DNA of 5,574 bases from Coprothermobacter sp. (GTDB lineage: Bacteria > Coprothermobacterota > Coprothermobacteria > Coprothermobacterales > Coprothermobacteraceae): NCBI GenBank assembly GCA_003476705.1, contig DMVM01000120.1, positions 1 through 5,574 on the forward strand, written 5' to 3'. The notes under the pieces were generated by a model that was given only the letters and a program-made list of their open reading frames with translations, ran no database searches and was not told the DNA's origin. Shown here one piece after another: positions 1-5,275 of the stretch (within the stretch, counting starts at the first letter, position 1; each line of letters opens with the position of its first letter). A program made the translations under genes and the position numbers.

Positions 1-579
1 TGGAACGGTGAATGGCGTTTTCAAGGCAAGATGGATATACCGATTAGTAAGAAAGGTAAAGAAACCTTACTAAAAGCTTTACCGGTTTTATGCAAACTAC
101 CCATTGACATTATCTACACCAGTCCTTTACAAAGAGCCAGGATTGTTGCTGAAATGATAAATGAGAGAACAGGCATTCCGTTTGAAGTAGATGAAAGAAT
201 TATTGAAGCAGACTGCGGCGAGTGGGAAGGAAGAAAGGTTCCTGAACTTATGGAACAGGAGCCAGAATTCATGGCAAAATGGTGGGCAAATCCTTATGCA
301 GTTCCCATACCCGGAGGGGAAAGTTATCAGGATGTTGAGAAACGCACTAGTGCACTCTTGCAGGAAATCATCGCCAAAAACACGAACGCCTTGCTTGTAA
401 GCCATGGCATTGCCATAGCCACCATGCTTAGGTACATTTTGGAGCTTCCCTACGAAAAAACAGGCGTTCTGAGAATCGAAAACCTTGGACTTGCAAAAAT
501 TGAAGTAGATGACTTTGGAAAAGGATTTGTCATATCAAACCCTGCAGGTATTCTTGATTTGTTGTCCTTCCCTTGGTAG
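1..579 (+). CDS. Histidine phosphatase family protein (phosphoglycerate mutase-like), 5' end missing
   Basis: The reading frame is open from base 1, so this is the C-terminal 192 residues of a gene that starts outside the window. The first residues (WNGEWRFQGKMDIPIS) match the segment that directly follows the catalytic RHGET motif in this superfamily; the phospho-accepting histidine itself is therefore just off the edge. Visible family marks, numbered from the first codon, are SPLQRAR (about 41-47, phosphate-binding Arg), EADCGEWEG (about 69-77, with the acid/base Glu) and VSHG (second catalytic His about 135). These support a cytoplasmic phosphomonoesterase. The substrate cannot be read from sequence: cobalamin-pathway alpha-ribazole phosphatase, phosphoserine phosphatase and broad-specificity phosphatases share these motifs. 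Do not take the ATG at 31 as the start, because conserved sequence lies before it. It runs convergent to the tRNA-editing gene, with 258 bases between them. Confidence 0.9.
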   Translation, partial: WNGEWRFQGKMDIPISKKGKETLLKALPVLCKLPIDIIYTSPLQRARIVAEMINERTGIPFEVDERIIEADCGEWEGRKVPELMEQEPEFMAKWWANPYAVPIPGGESYQDVEKRTSALLQEIIAKNTNALLVSHGIAIATMLRYILELPYEKTGVLRIENLGLAKIEVDDFGKGFVISNPAGILDLLSFPW

Positions 580-594
580 CCGCTGCCGTAGACC

Positions 595-648
595 CCTAGC
601 ATAGTCACAGTCCCAGCTCTCTATTTGCCTTTTTCATCTCATGCTAGG
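595..648 (-). repeat. Inverted repeat in convergent intergenic region; possible RNA hairpin
   Basis: CCTAGCAT (595-602) and ATGCTAGG (641-648) are perfect 8-base inverted arms around a 38-base spacer. Read as minus-strand RNA the helix extends by three more pairs through U.G, U.G and G.U wobbles; as plus-strand RNA those positions are C/A or A/C mismatches. This asymmetry favours a structure in a minus-strand transcript, the 3' tail of the tRNA-editing gene's mRNA. It is not followed by a T-run in either direction, so it is not a standard intrinsic terminator. Function unknown. Confidence 0.35.
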
Positions 649-837
649 AACTTGACAAGACTTCGATTCCCTTTTTATGTGGTCTCCACAGAAACATGCC
701 TCAGGTTCCTCTTTTTGAGAAAAACTTCAACCCTTTTTTGCTACGTATTGTAGTGCTGTTGTGCACCAAGGTGATAATCTGACCAACTTGTTTTAACGCT
801 CCAGACCTTTTCGACAATTACTGGGGGCAAAAATATG

Positions 838-1878
838 CTATTTGTTATTGTTCGCCAGCTTTCCCGTTATTACTCCTTTTCCACCACCACTAGCACCTTT
901 CTCCCTAAACGCCTCAAAGTGCATATTAGCATTCGGTCCTCCCATGGCGAAATACCCTTCTTGGTTCACGAGCACAATATCTTTACCCTTTTCATTACAG
1001 TAAGCAGCTATTTGCTTCATGCTTTGAATATCCAAGGGCAAGTTTCTCCAAAAGACTTCATCGCTTTGAGCGACTTGGACTTTCACAAGTTCCAGCAGGT
1101 TCTTCTTCTCGAGTTCCAGCTGTTTCTTCTGTTCTAGCAGTTGATATACCCTCTCTTCAACGTCCCCAGTAAGCAAATTCTTTAGCTCCAGCTCCCTTTC
1201 TATGTAATTCTTAGCAATGCGAGCTAACCGTATTCCAGCGGCAAAAATCACTCTGACATAACGTGTGTTCTTCCTTTCCACGTTTAATATGGCGAAACCG
1301 CCAACGTACCCAGTATTGGTAACATGCGTACCGCCGCAGGCACACTTGTCAATTCCCTCGATTTCCACAATGCGAGGATGTTCATAGTCTGTGTGTTTCC
1401 TAAGCTTTTCATCGGCTTCTTCAGTTACATACACCCGCACTGGGATTTGCCTCAATATGACTTCGTTGACCTGACGTTCTAGCTTTACGTATTTTTCCGG
1501 ATCCTCGTCAGCACCAAGAAGCTCAATTTTTGACTCGTCTTCAAAAATCGTAAAACCCTCTGAAGGCCATCCATAAAGCCGCTCTGCCAAAGCTGAAAAA
1601 ATATGCTGTGCCGTATGCTGCTGGCTCACTTCCAAACGCCAAAGCTCGTCTATAGTTACGTCAACTTCCACTTCTGTTTTTGGCTCTTCACCTGATATGT
1701 TCTTAACCTTCCAAAAAGTACCATCCTTCTCCTTGAATGCCTCGTCACTTTCTATATAAAAACAAGGCCCTTTTATCTTTATTCGGTCAGCAGGCTGTCC
1801 ACCACCTCCTTCGTAAATGCAAGCCTCAATTTGAAATAGTCCTTTCTCAGAATCGTAATTGAACAGTTTACCTTTCAC
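838..1878 (-). CDS. Alanyl-tRNA editing protein (AlaX family, with DHHA1 domain)
   Basis: Free-standing homologue of the editing half of alanyl-tRNA synthetase. Known members hydrolyse tRNA-Ala mischarged with serine or glycine in the cytoplasm. The 346-residue product has, in order: a short N-terminal beta segment with EGGGGQPAD (23-31), the first zinc half-site HTAQH (His88, His92), the second half-site CGGTH (Cys181, His185), a charged coiled-coil-like helix rich in Leu, Glu and Lys (about 223-271), and a C-terminal DHHA1-like domain with GYFAMGGPN and a GGGKG glycine loop (about 300-341). Intact HxxxH and CxxxH zinc ligands argue for an active enzyme. The N-terminus is short: AlaX proteins with DHHA1 usually have roughly 20 more residues before the GGGQ motif. 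A TAG six codons upstream blocks extension. The GTG start is chosen by a 7-base Shine-Dalgarno five bases upstream. It overlaps the HAD gene by GTGA, so translational coupling is likely. Confidence 0.9.
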   Translation of the reverse strand: MKGKLFNYDSEKGLFQIEACIYEGGGGQPADRIKIKGPCFYIESDEAFKEKDGTFWKVKNISGEEPKTEVEVDVTIDELWRLEVSQQHTAQHIFSALAERLYGWPSEGFTIFEDESKIELLGADEDPEKYVKLERQVNEVILRQIPVRVYVTEEADEKLRKHTDYEHPRIVEIEGIDKCACGGTHVTNTGYVGGFAILNVERKNTRYVRVIFAAGIRLARIAKNYIERELELKNLLTGDVEERVYQLLEQKKQLELEKKNLLELVKVQVAQSDEVFWRNLPLDIQSMKQIAAYCNEKGKDIVLVNQEGYFAMGGPNANMHFEAFREKGASGGGKGVITGKLANNNK

Positions 1879-2603
1879 TCCAGCACCTCCACGCTAACGT
1901 CTAAAAGAGATTGTACCCATGAATCTGCCTCCAGAATATGTATGCCAACTGCCACTGCTTTAGCTCCTGCAGAATGTGCCATCTGAACATCACCCAAGCT
2001 ATCACCGAAGACCACTAAATCTTCACTGGATACACCCATCAGACTAGAGGCTTTTAGAAGCATGTCTGGAAACGGCTTACCTCTTTTCACATCTCCGGCC
2101 GAAACTATGATCGGCAATTCTACTTGCCAAAACTTAAACATTTCTTCCACATTCGACCTTGAATCAGAGGTGGCTATTGCCACAGGTACATACTGGCTTA
2201 ACAATGTAAAAAGTTCTTTGGCTCCTGGCAAAGGAGAATAAACCATTTCTGGAGACATAACCTTTTGCGCTGCTTCTACAATTTCCTGTGACAGTTTTCT
2301 GCATGTGGCCCAATCAATTCTGTGCGTGAGCCAGATAGCTGCCGCTAGCAAACATTTAGCCTCTTCCATAGTGCACAAAGACAGCGGTGCAATTGAAGGA
2401 TCCTCATCGATGCCAAAAAGGTCAATTGCCGCTTTCTCAACGCATAGGCCTTTTCGAGAAGCTTCTTTCATATAAAGATAGAATATCTGCTTCCAAAGAT
2501 CAAAACCTCCTGTCAGAACTCCATCTTTGTCAAAAACCACGCCCTTTACAATAAACTCGTCATTCCCACAAATAAGTTTTACTTTTCTTGAATTCGTGAC
2601 CAT
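1875..2603 (-). CDS. HAD-family hydrolase (phosphoglycolate phosphatase-like)
   Basis: Predicted cytoplasmic phosphatase of the haloacid dehalogenase superfamily, 242 residues from the chosen start. All four motifs are present: motif I FDKDGV (Asp25 nucleophile, Asp27 acid/base), motif II ATSDS (Thr145/Ser146), motif III Lys176 in KRGKPFPD, and motif IV GDSLGD (Asp201, Asp205, Mg-binding). An alpha-helical insert at about 35-120 forms a C1-type cap as in phosphoglycolate phosphatase and beta-phosphoglucomutase. The substrate cannot be assigned. The frame stays open upstream to 2714, but that would run through the divergent regulator gene and add a hydrophobic stretch not seen in the family. 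The ATG at 2601-2603 sits a few residues before the first core strand and has TAAAAT seven bases ahead, with no Shine-Dalgarno, so a leaderless start is likely. It is first in a two-gene unit with the tRNA-editing gene. Confidence 0.88.
   Translation of the reverse strand: MVTNSRKVKLICGNDEFIVKGVVFDKDGVLTGGFDLWKQIFYLYMKEASRKGLCVEKAAIDLFGIDEDPSIAPLSLCTMEEAKCLLAAAIWLTHRIDWATCRKLSQEIVEAAQKVMSPEMVYSPLPGAKELFTLLSQYVPVAIATSDSRSNVEEMFKFWQVELPIIVSAGDVKRGKPFPDMLLKASSLMGVSSEDLVVFGDSLGDVQMAHSAGAKAVAVGIHILEADSWVQSLLDVSVEVLE
1884..1890 (-). promoter_or_regulatory. Shine-Dalgarno deciding the GTG start of the tRNA-editing gene
   Basis: GGAGGTG on the minus strand, five bases before the GTG at 1876-1878, pairs with the 16S 3' end over seven bases. 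It lies inside the last codons of the HAD gene and fixes a GTG start that overlaps the HAD stop codon. Confidence 0.8.
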
Positions 2604-2610
2604 AGTATTT

Positions 2611-2616
2611 ATTTTA
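2611..2616 (-). promoter_or_regulatory. Putative -10 element for leaderless HAD-AlaX mRNA
   Basis: TAAAAT on the minus strand lies seven bases before the ATG of the HAD gene, the spacing expected if transcription starts at the A of the start codon. There is no Shine-Dalgarno before this ATG. The -35 region is poor and is overlapped by the TGATAC direct repeat, which would suit a repressible promoter. Confidence 0.5.
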
Positions 2617-2627
2617 GACTTAAATTG

Positions 2628-2643
2628 TGATACCATATGATAC
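2628..2643 (+). promoter_or_regulatory. Candidate Fur/PerR-type operator: direct repeat TGATAC-CATA-TGATAC
   Basis: Two identical TGATAC hexamers start exactly 10 bases apart, one helical turn, and end directly before the regulator's ATG. The core also contains the near-palindrome TAnCATATGnTA. The hexamers resemble the TGATAA half of Fur-family boxes, but the classical 7-1-7 inverted box is not intact. The site lies in the 40-base divergent gap, covering the presumed -10 of the regulator gene and the -35 zone of the HAD gene. Autoregulation plus control of HAD-AlaX is inferred from position. Confidence 0.45.
2631..2636 (+). promoter_or_regulatory. Putative -10 element for leaderless perR-like mRNA
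   Basis: TACCAT fits TANNNT and lies seven bases before the ATG at 2644, matching the arrangement at the other two unit-opening genes. No Shine-Dalgarno is present. An alternative promoter further up, TTGAAT (2588-2593) with a 16-base spacer to TATTTT (2610-2615), would give a leader of about 20 bases. Confidence 0.35.
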
Positions 2644-3090
2644 ATGAATGCTATACAAGATAAAATTGAAAATCTCAAAAACATTATAAAAAGAAACGGT
2701 GACCGTATCACCAAGCCAAGGCTTGCTGTGTACGAGTTTCTGGTAAGTAATCAAGGGCATTTTAGTGCCCAACAAATTTATAATGCTATAAGAGAGATAA
2801 TTCCAGATATCACACTAGCCACTGTGTATAATGTTCTTAGATACTTGGCCGATATCGGTGTAATCCAGGAGATACCGACGCAAACCGAGACACTATATGA
2901 CGGTACTGAAGTACCGCATGCCCATCTTATCTGCATGGAATGTGGAAAAGTGCAGGACGTTGTGGCAGTTAATATTAATCCCCTTATCAAGGCTGCCAAA
3001 ATCCATCGCTGGAAACTGACTCAAAACCCCGTGTCCGTATTCGGTGTTTGCCCAGAATGTCAGAAGCGGTCTAACGGGAGCTTACTCTGA
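2644..3090 (+). CDS. perR: Fur-family transcriptional regulator, PerR type
   Basis: Metal-dependent DNA-binding repressor, 148 residues, the usual Fur/PerR length. The N-terminal winged helix includes RITKPRLAVYEFL (21-33) and the recognition helix TLATVYNVLRYLADIG (57-72). The dimerisation domain has a structural Zn site of two CxxC pairs (Cys97/Cys100 and Cys136/Cys139). Candidate regulatory metal ligands are His39, Asp86, His92, His94 and Asp105, the same pattern as His37, Asp85, His91, His93 and Asp104 of Bacillus PerR. Aspartate at the last position, and the DGTEVPHAH segment, point to a peroxide sensor, in which His37/His91 are oxidised, over an iron-sensing Fur. It reads away from the HAD gene across 40 bases with a candidate operator touching its start codon, and its last 31 bases overlap the convergent nitrilase-like gene. 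The PerR subtype is an inference from these residues. Confidence 0.88.
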   Translation: MNAIQDKIENLKNIIKRNGDRITKPRLAVYEFLVSNQGHFSAQQIYNAIREIIPDITLATVYNVLRYLADIGVIQEIPTQTETLYDGTEVPHAHLICMECGKVQDVVAVNINPLIKAAKIHRWKLTQNPVSVFGVCPECQKRSNGSLL

Positions 3091-4046
3091 TAGAATTTGC
3101 TAAGCTCAGCCTGGAATCGAAAATCCTGTGGCTGTCGCACCCGGTTTAGGCGTTCATAATCCAACACAGCTGTAACAAGTTCTTCTTGATTGTATTTCTT
3201 ACTCAAAGCGACGATGCCACTTAAATCTTCTGTGTAATCATGTGGAGCATAAACCCCAGCTTTCCCTTCAAATACGTAGTCCCCTAATTTCCCTACTAAG
3301 AAGGATTGAACCGTGAAAACCTGACTAGTCTGAGCCCTTGCCCAAGCACCTCTGATTTGTTCTCCTAAATAGAACGGCGCAGGGTTTGCTGAAGGCACTA
3401 AAAGCAAACGAGCCCCCATGTTTTCCAGTATGCGTGATTGCTCATAGTAAGTAGCATCCATGCACACCAAAACTCCAGCCTTTTGAGTTCCTAAATCAAA
3501 TAGTCCTAAGCGAGAACCTCTGCTCATACCCCATTTTTCCTCCATAGGCATGAGATGTGCTTTGTCCTGAGTTAAAATAACACTCCCTCGTCTAAACACA
3601 AACGTGCGGTTTACCAACTTACCATTCTCCACAAAAGCCAACGTACCAGCCACAATCGTAGCATCAGTTTTGGCTGAGATCTGCGAAAAAATGTCAACAT
3701 AGGTTGAGTACAAAATTGGAGAAATCATGCTAAGTAGCTCCAGAGTGCTCGGGTCGTCCAGATCAATAGGCTCACCAGCAATGCCCATCAAAAGATTTCC
3801 GAAGTATTCAGGAAAAAGAACCACACCAGCCCCCTTATCCAGGGCTGCCGTCATGTAATTAGCCACCGCATGAGCAAATTCCAATGCATTATCATAAAAA
3901 CGCATATTCGTATTGAATGCAGCAACAATATTCGGATTTTGACTGTTTCTTAACAGAAGTTGATCAAGAAAACTCCTATAAAGATTAGGGCTGCTACTTC
4001 GACTCAGCGTCACTTTTAGTCGTTGACGTCTCCACCAGCTAACCAT
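3060..4046 (-). CDS. Nitrilase-superfamily carbon-nitrogen hydrolase
   Basis: Predicted cytoplasmic amidase or nitrilase-like enzyme of 328 residues. The Glu-Lys-Cys triad is complete: Glu80 in VVLFPEYFG, Lys162 in TQDKAHL and Cys195 in GVLVCMDATYYE. The strand GARLLLVPSANP after the cysteine and ARAQTSQVF further on are typical of the fold. The substrate is unknown. The sequence after Cys (MDATYYE, not YDLRFPE) sets it apart from the common omega-amidase and NAD-synthetase-type branches. The first ~38 residues, before the core strand NIVAAFNTN, form a basic extension beginning MVSWWRRQRLK that is not usual for the family. An earlier ATG at 4076 is in frame, but the ATG at 4046 has GGAGGG eight bases upstream and an 8-base ATGGTTAG overlap with the preceding gene, so I chose it. 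The 3' end overlaps the convergent perR-like gene by 31 bp. Confidence 0.87.
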   Translation of the reverse strand: MVSWWRRQRLKVTLSRSSSPNLYRSFLDQLLLRNSQNPNIVAAFNTNMRFYDNALEFAHAVANYMTAALDKGAGVVLFPEYFGNLLMGIAGEPIDLDDPSTLELLSMISPILYSTYVDIFSQISAKTDATIVAGTLAFVENGKLVNRTFVFRRGSVILTQDKAHLMPMEEKWGMSRGSRLGLFDLGTQKAGVLVCMDATYYEQSRILENMGARLLLVPSANPAPFYLGEQIRGAWARAQTSQVFTVQSFLVGKLGDYVFEGKAGVYAPHDYTEDLSGIVALSKKYNQEELVTAVLDYERLNRVRQPQDFRFQAELSKFYQSKLPLDRF

Positions 4047-4539
4047 GATTGAGACCCTCCAACAGGTAACGCTCATACTTAAGGTAAAGATCAGTATTCA
4101 TCAGCTTTGGCAACATGTATTTCGCCCTAATCTCGTAAACAGCGTTCATGGAAATAGATAAAGAATTTTCCGGAGGCTGTAAAATTCCGGTTCTATCAGG
4201 AGTTAACTCCACAGGCACAACGCCAACAATAAAATCTCCTTCCCCATGGAAGAAAACCTCAATAGCAACCAGCTGATTCTCTTGAACACCTATCCATGTT
4301 CTATTAAAGAGTTCAAAACTATTACCGTTCCATGGACCAAAGCAAACAATTAGATTTTTCCCTACGTAGCGTGCATACCTGTAGACAGACATGTCCGCAG
4401 CAGATTTATGTCCGATAGCAAACCCCCAGGGTTCTTCTCGCACGTCGCCTTCAGAATCAACTAAAAACATACTACTATCATCAACAGTTATACAAAGCTG
4501 TTCACCATCAAGCGCAGCCGATATTGTGCCCATCACCAT
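4039..4539 (-). CDS. Uncharacterised 166-residue protein, partner of the nitrilase-like gene
   Basis: I do not recognise this protein. It has no signal peptide or membrane helix and looks soluble. The first ~115 residues alternate short hydrophobic and polar stretches, as in a beta-rich fold (for example LCITVDDSSMFLVD, NLIVCFGPWNG, QLVAIEVFFHGEGDFIVGVV). A proline-rich turn (TPDRTGILQPPE) follows, and the last ~40 residues look helical and charged (YEIRAKYMLPKL, YLKYERYLLEGL). A single cysteine in LIVCFG and no metal-binding cluster argue against an obvious zinc protein. The stop codon overlaps the nitrilase start (ATGGTTAG), so the two are almost certainly co-translated, which suggests a shared pathway or complex. 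The start at 4539 is the furthest upstream possible, since TAA lies four codons before it; the ATG two codons later is an alternative. No Shine-Dalgarno; TAAAAT lies six bases ahead. Confidence 0.75.
   Translation of the reverse strand: MVMGTISAALDGEQLCITVDDSSMFLVDSEGDVREEPWGFAIGHKSAADMSVYRYARYVGKNLIVCFGPWNGNSFELFNRTWIGVQENQLVAIEVFFHGEGDFIVGVVPVELTPDRTGILQPPENSLSISMNAVYEIRAKYMLPKLMNTDLYLKYERYLLEGLNHG
4055..4060 (-). promoter_or_regulatory. Shine-Dalgarno deciding the nitrilase-like gene start
   Basis: GGAGGG on the minus strand, eight bases before the ATG at 4044-4046, lies inside the end of the upstream 166-aa gene. It supports the internal ATG over the in-frame ATG at 4076 and implies coupling of the two genes. 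Confidence 0.7.
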
Positions 4540-4545
4540 GCATTC

Positions 4546-4551
4546 ATTTTA
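4546..4551 (-). promoter_or_regulatory. Putative -10 element for leaderless mRNA of the 166-aa/nitrilase pair
   Basis: TAAAAT on the minus strand lies six bases before the ATG at 4537-4539, the same hexamer and nearly the same spacing as at the HAD gene. A weak -35 (TTGTTC) is present 19 bases further up. The rest of the 156-base gap, 4540-4695, shows nothing else I can support. Confidence 0.45.
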
Positions 4552-4695
4552 ACGCATTGTTTATCACAGTGAACAACTACATACGCCACTAATCTGTATA
4601 ACACTAACCGTTAAGTTCTTCTTCCACGCCACGTGTTTTCTCGGAATGCACATAAAAGTAAAACAAAGCCTTCCCCAGACTATAACTGTCGTCGT

Positions 4696-5220
4696 CTAGT
4701 AAATAAGCATAGAACTTTCTTCTAAAGGCGAAGAACAAACCTGTCTTTTTTGCTCCCACCAATTCCACACCAAATCTGTTATGTCTTCGGCTCTAAAGCA
4801 AGAAAATCCAGCTTCTACCATTTCTTCTACCAAATGGTGTGATTTTGACTTTTTCGTATAGGTAAAGCCAATCCTAGCCAAAGACTTTCTCACATTTCCT
4901 GGTACTGACCTGGTCATCAAAACATCTGTAGTCAACAACTCTCCACTTAATCTGAGCAGTTTATTAGCTGTCTTTGGGGTTAATTTAACATATGTATCGG
5001 TAGGCAAAGCATGATCAACCGATAACAGATCCAAGGAACTCATATTAAGGACGTTCTCATTGAGTATGATGGTACAGCCATTTACATCAGGAACAATCTT
5101 CTGTACCAGCAGACTAATGCCCACAATGCCAATACGTTTAGGGTTCGTTGACAATACGTCTTTCTTCATCTTTTCGAAGATGGAAGATAAAGCCGCATAT
5201 TCATCATCATTGCAAGTCAA
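4696..5220 (-). CDS. Uncharacterised 174-residue protein with alternating strand/helix pattern
   Basis: I do not recognise this protein. After an acidic, helical N-terminus (CNDDEYAALSSIFEKMKKD) there is a hydrophobic strand with glycines, KRIGIVGISLLVQKIVP (about 28-44), then a second strand CTIILNENVLN. This resembles the first strand-helix-strand of a Rossmann-like domain, but no full nucleotide-binding GxGxxG is present. A basic stretch (YTKKSKSHH) and a Trp-rich helix (VWNWWEQKRQ) follow near the end. Nothing indicates secretion or membrane location. The frame opens at GTG 5230-5232 right after two TAG codons, but AGGTGAT, a 7-base Shine-Dalgarno, includes that GTG and sits seven bases before TTG 5218-5220, so I place the start at the TTG. 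It follows the NagA-like gene after 55 bases or, if that gene's shifted tail is real, after about 15, so an operon is likely. Confidence 0.7.
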   Translation of the reverse strand: MTCNDDEYAALSSIFEKMKKDVLSTNPKRIGIVGISLLVQKIVPDVNGCTIILNENVLNMSSLDLLSVDHALPTDTYVKLTPKTANKLLRLSGELLTTDVLMTRSVPGNVRKSLARIGFTYTKKSKSHHLVEEMVEAGFSCFRAEDITDLVWNWWEQKRQVCSSPLEESSMLIY

Positions 5221-5227
5221 CCGAGTT

Positions 5228-5234
5228 ATCACCT
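5228..5234 (-). promoter_or_regulatory. Shine-Dalgarno implying a TTG start for the 174-aa gene
   Basis: AGGTGAT on the minus strand matches the anti-Shine-Dalgarno over seven bases, with a seven-base spacer to TTG 5218-5220. It overlaps the GTG at 5230-5232, which is therefore part of the ribosome binding site and an unlikely start. Confidence 0.6.
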
Positions 5235-5275
5235 ACTAAACGCACAGTTCTCTTGGACCAATAACAAAAGTACAT

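Noticed and set aside
127..405. Minus-strand open frame of 92 codons
   Set aside because: Antisense shadow of the histidine-phosphatase gene, whose family motifs are clear on the plus strand.
678..690. Hairpin TGTGG-TCT-CCACA as a terminator
   Set aside because: The 5-bp stem has no T-run after it in either direction.
580..700. Possible riboswitch or small structured RNA of a known class on the minus strand
   Set aside because: I compared the GGGG/CTAGG-containing segment with TPP, glycine, SRP and tmRNA consensus elements from memory and none fits.
767..794. Imperfect hairpin CAAGGT ... ACC-AAC-TTG followed by TTTT, plus strand
   Set aside because: The stem has a 3-nt bulge and only six pairs, and it lies about 190 bases after the histidine-phosphatase stop; too weak to call a terminator.
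835..1137. Plus-strand open frame of 100 codons
   Set aside because: Lies fully antisense inside the tRNA-editing gene; no Shine-Dalgarno and no recognisable protein features.
2604..2714. Longer HAD protein starting at 2714
   Set aside because: Would overlap the start and promoter of the perR-like gene and add a 37-residue hydrophobic leader not typical of cytoplasmic HAD phosphatases; the ATG at 2603 has a -10-like box at leaderless spacing.
2778..2999. Minus-strand open frame of 73 codons
   Set aside because: Antisense to the perR-like gene, with no start signal or family likeness.
4561..4575. TGTGATA before the 166-aa gene as a second copy of the perR-side operator
   Set aside because: Only one 7-base match (TGTGATA) to the perR region and no second half-site at a 10-bp period.
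4625..4639. Hairpin CACG-CCA-CGTG followed by TTTT on the plus strand, terminator-like
   Set aside because: Only a 4-bp stem, and no plus-strand gene lies upstream that would need it; on the minus strand there is no T-run.
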